Positions 26,989 through 35,036 of a stretch of 64,000 nt of DNA are shown in pieces (the first letter of the stretch is position 1; every line of letters begins with the position of its first letter). The DNA comes from Lysobacter sp. MMG2. Its GTDB lineage: Bacteria; Pseudomonadota; Gammaproteobacteria; Xanthomonadales; Xanthomonadaceae. The stretch is taken from the NCBI RefSeq assembly GCF_016735495.2, contig NZ_JAERQY020000007.1, positions 1-64,000 on the forward strand, read 5' to 3'. A model generated the notes under the pieces. It was given only the letters and a program-made list of their open reading frames with translations, was not told the origin of the DNA and searched no databases. Both the position numbers and the translations under genes were made by a program.

Positions 26989-27630
26989 ATGGGCAATTCG
27001 AGGGTTGGGACCATCGCCGCCGGGCGGGCGAGGGCAGGCGGGCTTCGTGCCGTGGCGATCGCGCTGATGGCGTGCGTCGCGGTCGGCTTCATGGCGACGG
27101 CGTTCGCCCAGGTGCAGGGTCGCATCGTCGGCACGTTGCAGCGCCATGATCCCAAGCAGCACCGCATCGTGCTCAGCCAGGACGCGCGCACCGGCAGCGA
27201 ACTGGGGCAGGGCGCGCCGATCAACCTGTACTACGACGAGGCGAAGGCGGCGGCCGATCGCGCGACGCGACCGAAGCTGCAGCCCGGCGACCGCCTGCTG
27301 CTGAACACGGTGACCACCGGCAACCGCATCGAGGCCACGTCCGTGCGGCGCCTGCCCGACACCACGCCGGGGCAGGGCTGGGGCCAGTACCTGCACGGCA
27401 CCATCGGCGAGATCGTGCCGCGCACCGGCGTGCTGCTGATCGATCAGGACCAAAGCCGCATCCGCAATCGCATCGGCTTCGACGCGCAGACGCAGGTTTT
27501 CGCGCTGGACGGCAGCCCGATGCGGTTCGACCAGCTCAAGGCCGGCGACGAAGTCGACCTGGCCTTCCGCATGCAGGGCCGCCTGCGCACGGCGACGCGG
27601 ATCGTGCTGCTGCCACCACCTGGCGGCTGA
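26989..27630 (+). CDS. Exported protein of unknown function
   Basis: 213 residues. A signal sequence (AVAIALMACVAVGFMATAFA) ends near residue 40. The mature part has beta-strand repeats such as VQGRIVGTLQRHDPKQHRIV, GDRLLLNTVTTGNRIEATS and GDEVDLAFRMQGRLRTATRI. Two similar small beta domains resemble the OB-like barrels of DUF5666-type proteins, but I am not sure of a family. It lies 58 bases after selO in the same direction and might be co-transcribed with it. Confidence 0.7.
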   Translation: MGNSRVGTIAAGRARAGGLRAVAIALMACVAVGFMATAFAQVQGRIVGTLQRHDPKQHRIVLSQDARTGSELGQGAPINLYYDEAKAAADRATRPKLQPGDRLLLNTVTTGNRIEATSVRRLPDTTPGQGWGQYLHGTIGEIVPRTGVLLIDQDQSRIRNRIGFDAQTQVFALDGSPMRFDQLKAGDEVDLAFRMQGRLRTATRIVLLPPPGG

Positions 27631-27636
27631 GCGGGC

Positions 27637-28545
27637 TCAGGGCCAGCGATCCAGGATCGCCGGCTCCACGTCCACGCGACGGCACGCGCGCGGCGCGACG
27701 CCGTCGCTGAGCGCGATGCGGAACAGCGGCGCGATCGCGCGCAACGTGCCTGCGGCGACGCGGGCGCGGGTGCGTTGCGCCGTGCCCAGCGACAGTCGCT
27801 GCACTGCCCAGTGCGGCAGCAGCGCCGCGCCCGCGCCGAGGAACAGCTCACGCGACAGCCCCGCCGCCGGCACCGGCAGACGGATGTGCGCGAGCACGTC
27901 GAGCACTTCGCGCGAGCGTTCGTCGAATCCCAGCCCGTCCTGCACCTGGGCGAAGTAATCGCGCACCTGAGCTTCCGAAGCGGGCACGTCGCGTGCGCCC
28001 AGCGCTTCGGCGATGCGGCGGACTTCGTCGTAGTACGCATCGGCGGCTCCGACGGGCAGCGCCAGCGGCGAATAGCGGCGGAAGCCTTCCAGGAAGCCGA
28101 AGCTCTCCGTGACATGCACCCAGGTCAGCAGCGCGGGATCGTCGGCGCGGTATGCGCGGCCGTCGGGCGTGACGCCGTGCACCTGCGCGTGGATGCCGGC
28201 GACGCGGTCGATCAGTTTCTGCGCTTCGGGGCGCGACGCGTACGTCGTGCCCGCGACGAAGTTGGTGGTGCGACGCAGGCGGCCGACCAGGTCGGTGCGG
28301 AAGTTGGAATGGTCGTACACGCCGGCCAGCGCGAGCGGGTGCAGCGTCTGCAGCATCAGCGCGCACAGCCCGCCGGCGAGCATGCCGGGGAAATCCGCGT
28401 GCACGCGCCAGGTGACGCTGTCCGGGCCGAACAGGCCGGGATCGCCGGGCGGGCGGTCGTAGTCGATGCCGCTCTGCCCGCGCGGGAACGCGGACAGCAC
28501 CCAGTGGCGGATGCGTTGGGCGGCGAGGGCGCGCAGGGGCGGCAT
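27637..28545 (-). CDS. MpaB/DUF2236-type oxygenase family protein
   Basis: 302 residues from MPPLRALAAQRIRHW. Conserved features of the family (latex-clearing protein Lcp and MpaB) are seen: FGPDSVTWRVHADFPGMLAG, LQTLHPLALAGVYDHSNF with the probable haem-ligand region, and LLTWVHVTESFGFLEGFRRY. Members are haem-b oxygenases or of unknown function; soluble bacterial ones are mostly uncharacterised. There is no signal peptide. It is convergent with the 26989 gene, 6 bases apart. Confidence 0.85.
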   Translation of the reverse strand: MPPLRALAAQRIRHWVLSAFPRGQSGIDYDRPPGDPGLFGPDSVTWRVHADFPGMLAGGLCALMLQTLHPLALAGVYDHSNFRTDLVGRLRRTTNFVAGTTYASRPEAQKLIDRVAGIHAQVHGVTPDGRAYRADDPALLTWVHVTESFGFLEGFRRYSPLALPVGAADAYYDEVRRIAEALGARDVPASEAQVRDYFAQVQDGLGFDERSREVLDVLAHIRLPVPAAGLSRELFLGAGAALLPHWAVQRLSLGTAQRTRARVAAGTLRAIAPLFRIALSDGVAPRACRRVDVEPAILDRWP

Positions 28546-28570
28546 GGGGCGATGATCCCATGCGCTCGAG

Positions 28571-28611
28571 CCCCTCTCCCGCTCGCGGGAGAGGGGTTGG
28601 GGTGAGGGCAA
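28571..28611. repeat. CTCTCCC-family hairpin repeat
   Basis: CCCCTCTCCC-GCTC-GCGGGAGAGGGG plus GTTGGGGTGAGGGC. It sits in the divergent gap between the MpaB-type gene and uup, so it could affect either promoter or leader. Confidence 0.75.
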
Positions 28612-28628
28612 GCCGGTAGAATGCCCGC

Positions 28629-30494
28629 ATGCCCCTGATCACCCTGAACAACGTCGACTACGGCGTCGGCGGCCCCTTGCTGCTGGACGACGTCGTCCTG
28701 TCCATCGAACCCGGCGAGCGCATCGCGCTGATCGGCCGCAACGGCGCCGGCAAGTCCACGCTGATGCGCCTGATCGCCGAGGAAATCCACCCCGACGACG
28801 GCGAGATCCGCCGCGAAGGCGGCGTTCGCGTCGCCCGTCTTGAACAGGAAGTGCCGCACGGCGCCGACGGCGACGTCTGGGACGTGGTCGCCGGCGGCCT
28901 GGGCGAACTGGGCGCCTGGCTGGCGCAGTTCCACCATCTCAGCCACGCCGAACACGTCGACACCGATGCGCTGGCGAAAGTGCAGCAGAAGATCGAGGAT
29001 GCGCAGGGCTGGTCGCTGGACCAGCGCGTGACCGAGACGTTGCAGAAACTGGACCTGGACGGCGACGCCGTGTTCGCGCGCCTGTCGGGCGGCATGAAGC
29101 GCCGCGTGCTGCTGGCGCGCGCGCTGGTGTCCGCGCCGGACGTGCTGCTGCTGGACGAGCCGACCAACCACCTGGACATCGAGGCCATCGACTGGCTCGA
29201 AAGCTTCCTCAAGGGCTGGCAAGGCGCGCTGGTGTTCGTCACCCACGACCGCCGCTTCCTGCGTTCGCTGGCCACGCGCATCGTCGAGATCGACCGCGGC
29301 CAGGTGACCAGCTGGCCCGGCGACTGGGACAACTACCTGCGCCGCCGCGAGGAACGCCTCAACGCCGAAGCGCAGGAAAACGCACGCTTCGACAAGATGC
29401 TGGCGCAGGAGGAAGTCTGGATCCGGCAGGGCATCAAAGCCCGCCGCACGCGCGACGAAGGCCGCGTGCGCCGCCTCAAGGCGATGCGCGTGGAGCGCTC
29501 GCAGCGACGCGACCTGACCGGCAACGTGAAGATGGACTTCGCCCAGAGCGAGAGTTCCGGCAAGAAGGTCGTCGAAGCCAAGGACCTGAACTTCGCCTAC
29601 GGGGAGCGCGCGCTCATCCGCGACCTGTCCACCACCATCTTCCGCGGCGACCGCATCGGCCTGATCGGCCCCAACGGCAGCGGCAAGACCACGCTCATCA
29701 AGCTGCTGCTGGGCGAGCTGAAGCCCGATTCGGGCGAAGTGAAGCTGGGCAGCAACCTGCAGGTCGCGTACTTCGACCAGTACCGCGCCACGCTGCGCGA
29801 GGACTGGAACGCGCTGGAGAACGTGGCCGAGGGCCGCGAGTTCGTCGAGGTCGGCGGCAAGTCCAAGCACGTGATCGGGTATCTCCAGGATTTCCTGTTC
29901 ACGCCCGAACGTGCGCGCGCGCCGATCACCCGCCTCTCCGGCGGCGAGCGCAACCGCCTGCTGCTGGCCAAGCTGTTCGCGCAACCGTCCAACCTGCTGG
30001 TAATGGACGAACCGACCAACGACCTGGACGTCGAAACGCTGGAACTGCTGGAAGAACTGTTGGCCGACTACCCCGGTACGCTGCTCCTGGTCAGCCACGA
30101 TCGCGATTTCCTCGACAACGTGGTGACCTCCACGCTGGTGATGGAAGGCGACGGTCGCGTTGGCGAATACGTCGGCGGTTACACCGACTGGCTGCGCCAG
30201 CGTCCGGTGAAATCCGTGCCGCTGGCCGCGACGAAGCCCGCCGCGGTCGCCGCGCCCGCACCCGCGCCCGCGGCTAAGAAGAAGCTGAGCTACAAGGACG
30301 CGCGCGAGCTGGAGCAGCTGCCGGCGCGCATCGAAGCACTGGAAACGCGCGTCGCCGAACTCACCGCGCAGATGAACGAGCCCGCGTTCTACCAGCGCGA
30401 CGCGGCGGCGATCACCGCGCACACGGACCTGATGGCGAAGACGCAGGCTGAACTCGACGCCGCGTACGAGCGGTGGAACGAGCTGGAAGGCTGA
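28629..30494 (+). CDS. uup: ABC-F ATPase Uup
   Basis: 621 residues, usual for Uup. Two ABC domains: Walker A GRNGAGKST near 38 and GPNGSGKTT near 347; signatures LSGGMKRR and LSGGERNR; Walker B VLLLDEPTNHLD and LLVMDEPTNDLD. An Ala/Pro-rich linker and a C-terminal coiled coil (ARELEQLPARIEALETRVAE) follow, which in Uup binds DNA. There are no membrane segments. ABC-F proteins act on ribosomes; Uup also affects transposon excision. The start MPLITLNNVDYGVGG fits family alignments. Confidence 0.95.
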   Translation: MPLITLNNVDYGVGGPLLLDDVVLSIEPGERIALIGRNGAGKSTLMRLIAEEIHPDDGEIRREGGVRVARLEQEVPHGADGDVWDVVAGGLGELGAWLAQFHHLSHAEHVDTDALAKVQQKIEDAQGWSLDQRVTETLQKLDLDGDAVFARLSGGMKRRVLLARALVSAPDVLLLDEPTNHLDIEAIDWLESFLKGWQGALVFVTHDRRFLRSLATRIVEIDRGQVTSWPGDWDNYLRRREERLNAEAQENARFDKMLAQEEVWIRQGIKARRTRDEGRVRRLKAMRVERSQRRDLTGNVKMDFAQSESSGKKVVEAKDLNFAYGERALIRDLSTTIFRGDRIGLIGPNGSGKTTLIKLLLGELKPDSGEVKLGSNLQVAYFDQYRATLREDWNALENVAEGREFVEVGGKSKHVIGYLQDFLFTPERARAPITRLSGGERNRLLLAKLFAQPSNLLVMDEPTNDLDVETLELLEELLADYPGTLLLVSHDRDFLDNVVTSTLVMEGDGRVGEYVGGYTDWLRQRPVKSVPLAATKPAAVAAPAPAPAAKKKLSYKDARELEQLPARIEALETRVAELTAQMNEPAFYQRDAAAITAHTDLMAKTQAELDAAYERWNELEG

Positions 30495-30681
30495 GCGCGG
30501 GGGCGCCGCATCACGCCCTCCGGAGGACGGAGCGGCGCCTGAGCCTTGGAGAGTGCCGCCGTTCGGCGGCCCAGGAGACCCTGCCTTCGCGGGAATGACG
30601 ACTTTGGCAATGCAGCGATGCCAGCGAAGCCCCCGCATCCTCGTCTCACCCCACGAGACACCCCCAGCGCAAACTCGCGCG

Positions 30682-31296
30682 ATGCCGCGCGCCATCCCCC
30701 AAACCGACCTCTTCGCGCCGCCGCCCGACCTCGGCCCGCGCACGCTGATCAAGGACGGCGAAGGCGGGATGCGCTACTGGCCCGACTTCATCCCGCCCGC
30801 GCTCGCAGCACACTGGTTCGACGCACTGCGCGACACCGTCGCCTGGGAAGCGCAGCGCCGGCCCATGTACGACCGCATCGTCGACGTGCCGCGCCTGGTG
30901 GCGTCCTACCGTTTCGACGATGACGGCGTTCCCGCGCCGCTGGTCGAGGCGCGCATGCGCTTGCGCGAGCACCTGCGCGAACCCTTCAACGCCGTCGGTC
31001 TGAACTTCTACCGCGACGGTCACGACAGCGTCGCCCCGCACGGCGACAAGCTGCACATGCTCGTGCCGCGTCATCCGATCGCGCTGCTCTCGCTGGGCGC
31101 CGCGCGGCGCATGACGATCCGCGCGAAGGCGCCCCATCGCGAGGTCGTGCACCTCGACCTGGAGCCCGGCAGCCTGCTGGTGATGAGCCATGCCTCGCAG
31201 CTCACCCACGAGCACGGCATTCCGAAGACGCGCGAACCGGTCGGCCCGCGCATCAGCCTCGCGTATCGCGTGCGGCCGCCGAAGGCGGCGCGCTGA
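30682..31296 (+). CDS. alkB: Alpha-ketoglutarate-dependent dioxygenase AlkB
   Basis: 204 residues. Iron ligands are the HxD in APHGDKLHM and the distal His in LTHEHGIPKT; the 2-oxoglutarate Arg is in PRISLAYRVR. FNAVGLNFYRDGHDSV is the substrate lid region. It should repair alkylated bases in DNA or RNA, or demethylate another substrate; this is the AlkB-like branch common in Xanthomonads. The frame runs open to 30553, but similarity starts around the ATG at 30682. Its stop lies 5 bases from the convergent NHL-protein stop. Confidence 0.92.
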   Translation: MPRAIPQTDLFAPPPDLGPRTLIKDGEGGMRYWPDFIPPALAAHWFDALRDTVAWEAQRRPMYDRIVDVPRLVASYRFDDDGVPAPLVEARMRLREHLREPFNAVGLNFYRDGHDSVAPHGDKLHMLVPRHPIALLSLGAARRMTIRAKAPHREVVHLDLEPGSLLVMSHASQLTHEHGIPKTREPVGPRISLAYRVRPPKAAR

Positions 31297-31300
31297 AGGT

Positions 31301-33403
31301 CTATTCCAGCCGCACCGGCAGATCACGGCCCGCGACGGCGACGTTGCCGCTGAAATCCTGCGCGGTGATGCGCAGCACGTAGTCGCCGGCCGGCAGTTCC
31401 GACGGCTGCCATGCGCCGGTGGCGAGTTGCCCGTCGCGCACGGTGTTGGTCACCAGGTATTGGAAACGGGTGATCGCGCTGCCGTGCACGGTGATGCCGC
31501 TGCCCGGACCGTAAGCCACCATGACGGCTTCGGGTTCGGCCGGCATGCGGTTGAATTCGATGTTCATGCGCGGCTGCTCGTAGCCGGGCAGCGGCGCGCC
31601 GTTCGCGTCGAGCCACTGGTAGCCCAGCGCGTGCAGTCCCAGCCGGCGGCGCGGCAGGTTGCGGTCCACCTGGTCCCAGGCATCCACCGCGATCTGCACC
31701 TGCGGTGTAGCGCGCGGCAGGACGATGTGGCCCTCGCGCCTGGTCGCCAGCGGTTGCAGCTGCGCATCGAGCAGTTCGATCCGGTCGATGCGCGGCGCCC
31801 AATGGTCGGCGTAATTCACGAAGCCCAGCGCGATCGCGTTGCGCTCGTACCCGCTGGCGCCGACGCTGAGGTGCACGTGCGCCATCGCGTTGATCGTGCC
31901 CAGCACGTCGCCGGCGTGGAAGCGCGTGCCGCGCCGCACGCGGATGCGTTCGGGCTTGCCGTCCTCGCCGTCGATGCGCACGAAGCGCGCCGGATCCAGC
32001 ACCTCGCCGCGCGGCGTGCGGCCCACGCGCATGTGGATGTAACCGAGCGTGTCGATGGCCATGCCTTCGCCCAGCTCGCCGAAGCCCCATGCGCCGTGCG
32101 GACTACTGACCTTGCCGTCGGCGATGGCGACGACCTCCTGGCCCACGTCGCCGCGGATGTCGAGCCCGCTGTGCAGGTGGTCGCGGTTTTCCTTCTTGTA
32201 GTTGCCGCGCACTTCGCCCAGCGTGCCGACCACTTCGTGCCAGCCGTCCTGCGGCCGCAGCGGCCAGCGGCCCTGCGTGGCGGGCAGCGGATCGGCGGGC
32301 GAGGGGCCGACGACCTGCGGCGCATCGGGCGCGGCGGTGGAAGCCGGATCGACGCGGTGGATGCGATGACTGTCGGCATCGGCGACGAACAGCACCCCGT
32401 CCGCGTCCACCGCCAGGCCCGCCGCGCGCGCGAGGTGCTGCGCCTGCGTCTGGCCGGTGACGGTGCTGGTACGTCCGTCGCGCGCGATCTGCACGATGTC
32501 GCCGCGGTACATCTCGCCGACGTAGAGCACGCCGTCGTGCGTCAGCGCCAGGCTCAGCGGACGGTGCACGGTCGGGCGTTCGTCCTCGGGCCGGGCGCGC
32601 GCGATCGTGCTGACCTCGCCGCGCGGCGTGATTCGGCGGATCGCGTTGTTGCGCAGGTCGGCCACCCAGACGCGGTCCATCGCATCCACCGCCACCCCGG
32701 TGGGCGTGTCGAACCGCGCCATCGCGCCCGGGCCATCGGCATCGCCCGGGCGCTCGCCGCCGGCCAGCGTGCTCACCGTGCCGTCGCGCGCGATGACGCG
32801 GATGCGGTCGTTGTAGGTATCGGCCACGTAGAGCCGGCCGTCGCCGCCAACGGCCACGCCGATCGGCCCGTCGAAACGCGCCTGCGTGCCGACGCCATCG
32901 CGGAAACCGGCCAGGCCGTCGCCCGCGACCGTGCTGACGATACCCGCGGGCGTGATCTTGCGGATCGCGTGGTTGCCGGTGTCGGCCACGAAGAGATTGC
33001 CGTCGCGATCCAGCGCGAGGCCCGACGGTGTGTTGAACATCGCCGCCGTGCCGGCGCCGTCGGCGAAGCCTTCGCCGGAGCCGGCCAGCGTCGCGACGGT
33101 GCCGTCCGGACGGATCGCGCGGATGCGGTTGTTGTCGCCCGCATCGGCCACGTACACGGTGCCGTCGCCGGCGCGCGCCACGCCCCAGGGATCGTCGAAA
33201 CGCGCCTGCGCCGCGGCGCCATCGCGCAGGCCGCTCACGCCGTCGCCCGCGAGCAGGTCGAGGCGTCCGCTCCATACGATCGGCGTCGGCGCCGGGCCCA
33301 GCGCGACCTGCGCCACGGGCGAGCGCGGCTCGAACAGGTACGTCGCGGCGAGCGCGCCGCCGGTGAGGACGACGGCGAGCATCAGCCAGGTCTTGCGGGT
33401 CAT
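31301..33403 (-). CDS. Membrane-anchored NHL-repeat protein with embedded M23 peptidase-like domain
   Basis: 700 residues. An N-terminal helix (LMLAVVLTGGALAATYLF) anchors or exports it. Residues about 45-385 are a beta-propeller of six or so NHL repeats (WGVARAGDGTVYVADAGDNN, GLALDRDGNLFVADTGNHAI, and so on). An M23/LytM-like domain follows at about 420-530: HLHSGLDIRGDVGQEVVAIA and AHVHLSVGASG give the HxxxD and HxH zinc motifs. The C-terminal 160 residues look like a beta-sandwich. Peptidoglycan or peptide binding/cleavage guided by a propeller is an inference. It is longer than any NHL or M23 protein I can name. Confidence 0.85.
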   Translation of the reverse strand: MTRKTWLMLAVVLTGGALAATYLFEPRSPVAQVALGPAPTPIVWSGRLDLLAGDGVSGLRDGAAAQARFDDPWGVARAGDGTVYVADAGDNNRIRAIRPDGTVATLAGSGEGFADGAGTAAMFNTPSGLALDRDGNLFVADTGNHAIRKITPAGIVSTVAGDGLAGFRDGVGTQARFDGPIGVAVGGDGRLYVADTYNDRIRVIARDGTVSTLAGGERPGDADGPGAMARFDTPTGVAVDAMDRVWVADLRNNAIRRITPRGEVSTIARARPEDERPTVHRPLSLALTHDGVLYVGEMYRGDIVQIARDGRTSTVTGQTQAQHLARAAGLAVDADGVLFVADADSHRIHRVDPASTAAPDAPQVVGPSPADPLPATQGRWPLRPQDGWHEVVGTLGEVRGNYKKENRDHLHSGLDIRGDVGQEVVAIADGKVSSPHGAWGFGELGEGMAIDTLGYIHMRVGRTPRGEVLDPARFVRIDGEDGKPERIRVRRGTRFHAGDVLGTINAMAHVHLSVGASGYERNAIALGFVNYADHWAPRIDRIELLDAQLQPLATRREGHIVLPRATPQVQIAVDAWDQVDRNLPRRRLGLHALGYQWLDANGAPLPGYEQPRMNIEFNRMPAEPEAVMVAYGPGSGITVHGSAITRFQYLVTNTVRDGQLATGAWQPSELPAGDYVLRITAQDFSGNVAVAGRDLPVRLE

Positions 33404-33531
33404 GCGCTTCCTTGTTCGCGATTCACGGACGTGGCGATTATGCCCATCCATCGCGCCGGGCTGCCGCGCGCGTGCGCGAGGCGCGACAATGTGCGCACAC
33501 GCGCAACGTCCTGCGCGCAGTGGATGCATGC

Positions 33532-34107
33532 ATGCAGCAGATGGGATTGGGATTCGACGCGGCGCCGGCGGGCGAACTGCACCGGCTGTTCTTCGCCCTG
33601 TGGCCGGACGACGCGTTGCGCGCGCGCATCGCCGCCACCGCCGGCGCGCTCGTGCAGGCGCACGCGCCGGGCGGTCGCGCGCTCAAGCCGGATCGCTACC
33701 ACGTCACGTTGCAGTTCCTGGGCGATTTCCGCCCGCTCCCGGAAACGCTGCTGGCGTCCGCGCGCGCGGCCGCCGATTCGGTGCGTGCGGCGGCGTTCGA
33801 ATTGCCGCTGGACCAGCTGGGCAGTTTCCGCGGCAGCGATGTGTGGTGGCTGGGCTCGCAGGAGACGCCCGAAGGACTGCGTCGCCTGTGGGACGCGCTC
33901 GGTCGTGCGCTGGCGCAGCAGCGTGTGCCGGTGAAGTCCGCGGCGAGTTTCGTCCCACACCTGACGATCCAGCGCGACGTGCGCCGCCACCTCGCGCCCA
34001 CGCCGGTGCCGGCGCTGTCGTGGCCGGTGCGCGAGTTCGTGCTGATCGACAGCCAGCCCGGACGCGGCACGCCTTACGACGTCGTCGGTCGCTGGTCGCT
34101 GGACTGA
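33532..34107 (+). CDS. thpR: RNA 2',3'-cyclic phosphodiesterase (LigT/ThpR)
   Basis: 191 residues from MQQMGLGFDAAPAGELH. The two HxT motifs of the 2H superfamily are present: YHVTLQFLGDF (His57) and PHLTIQRDV near 145. RLFFALWPDD is the typical start of the fold. It hydrolyses 2',3'-cyclic phosphates on RNA ends and related esters in the cytoplasm. The frame is open upstream to 33412, but the first conserved strand follows the chosen ATG. Confidence 0.92.
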   Translation: MQQMGLGFDAAPAGELHRLFFALWPDDALRARIAATAGALVQAHAPGGRALKPDRYHVTLQFLGDFRPLPETLLASARAAADSVRAAAFELPLDQLGSFRGSDVWWLGSQETPEGLRRLWDALGRALAQQRVPVKSAASFVPHLTIQRDVRRHLAPTPVPALSWPVREFVLIDSQPGRGTPYDVVGRWSLD

Positions 34108-34110
34108 GGC

Positions 34111-34344
34111 TCAGTGCCGCAGCGCGATATCCGGCCGCCGGTCGATGCTGCCGTCCTCGCGCACCACCACGTAGTCGCGCGCGGTGGCGAACAGCACCGG
34201 CAGCGGATGCTCCAGCGGCGTGCGCACGAAGGCCAGGTGCCAACCGTAGCGCTCGCAGGCTTCGAGCATTTCCCGCTGCGGCGCTGTCAGGCCCATGCGC
34301 CGCGCAACGCGGATTGCGGAACACGGCGTCCGTCTATCGCCCAT
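34111..34344 (-). CDS. Small conserved-type hypothetical protein
   Basis: 77 residues from MGDRRTPCSAIRVARRMGL. The body contains EMLEACERYGWHLAFVRTPL and DYVVVREDGSIDRRPDIALR, a helix followed by a beta-hairpin with good protein-like composition. There is no signal peptide. It is convergent with thpR, 3 bases between stops. Proteins of this shape occur in Xanthomonads as uncharacterised small proteins, but I know of no function. Confidence 0.65.
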   Translation of the reverse strand: MGDRRTPCSAIRVARRMGLTAPQREMLEACERYGWHLAFVRTPLEHPLPVLFATARDYVVVREDGSIDRRPDIALRH

Positions 34345-34437
34345 GACACACCCCCTGCCATTCTTTCGCCCCTCATCCAGTCCAACGCGAAAGCGGGCGC
34401 AGAATAGGACGCGAACCGTCGTCCCCGGAGCCGCCGC

Positions 34438-34575
34438 ATGCCCACCGTCGATCCGCGCGTGGATGCCTACATCGCCCAGGCGGCGGAGTTCGCCCGGCCG
34501 CTGCTCGCGCAGGTGCGCGAGGCGGTCCATGCGGCGTGCCCGGAGGCGGAGGAAACGCTGAAGTGGGGCATGGCT
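34438..34575 (+). pseudogene. Truncated DUF1801/YdeI-like gene remnant
   Basis: The first 45 residues read DPRVDAYIAQAAEFARPLLA then EAVHAACPEAEETLKWGM, the known N-terminal half of the DUF1801/YdeI-type family. Homologues continue with a Tyr-Arg-Gly strand and about 100 more residues. Here similarity stops at the WGM Met (about 34573), exactly where the stop codon of the opposite-strand gene at 34574 begins; the frame then runs into low-quality sequence antisense to that gene. A deletion has removed the 3' half. Confidence 0.75.
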
Positions 34576-34960
34576 ATCGCGTCCCCAAGGGGACCACCTG
34601 CGCCGCCCACTCCAGCGCCGCATCGTGCTCCGCGGGCTCGAACGCGCGGATCTCGGTGTTCGGAAAGAAATGCCCCGCGAACTCCGAAATCCGCGCCAGC
34701 CACTCCTTGTCGGTGACGATCGCCCCGCGCGCGAAGCGGCGGTACTCGCCGAACTTGCTCAGCGAGTAGCGAAGGTCCTTGGCCATCGCTTCGGGCGTGA
34801 TACCGGTGAAGCCGGTCATGTCGCAGTAGATGCCGATGCGTTCGTGCAGGCGCAGGCGGCTTTCCAGGTCCGCGATGCAGCGGTCGTAGTCGGCGCCGTC
34901 CAGCGTGCCGCTGAAACGGTAGGCGCCGACGTGCGACGGCGATGGCAGTAGATCGATCAT
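34574..34960 (-). CDS. SpoIIAA-like (STAS-type) domain protein
   Basis: 128 residues from MIDLLPSPSHVGAYRFSG. DGADYDRCIADLESRLRLHE, then IGIYCDMTGFTGITPEAMAK and FARGAIVTDKEWLARISEF match the SpoIIAA-like/CRAL-TRIO family, small proteins that in Shewanella bind lipid-like ligands. There is no signal peptide. Its last codons abut the truncated gene remnant on the other strand, so its own C-terminus could have been altered by the same deletion. Confidence 0.8.
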   Translation of the reverse strand: MIDLLPSPSHVGAYRFSGTLDGADYDRCIADLESRLRLHERIGIYCDMTGFTGITPEAMAKDLRYSLSKFGEYRRFARGAIVTDKEWLARISEFAGHFFPNTEIRAFEPAEHDAALEWAAQVVPLGTR

Positions 34961-35036
34961 GGCGATGCCCGTGTGCTGGTCTCGCGCCACAGCGTGCGTG
35001 GCGCGGGGTTCACGGGGCGTCAAATCGCCGTGTGCC

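Noticed and set aside
28356-30752. Long minus-strand frame opposite uup
   Set aside because: Antisense shadow of a complete ABC-F gene; no domain features of its own.
31190-33934. 914-codon plus-strand frame opposite the NHL gene
   Set aside because: The minus strand has clear NHL repeats and M23 motifs; the plus frame is low-complexity Arg/Ala/Val/His.
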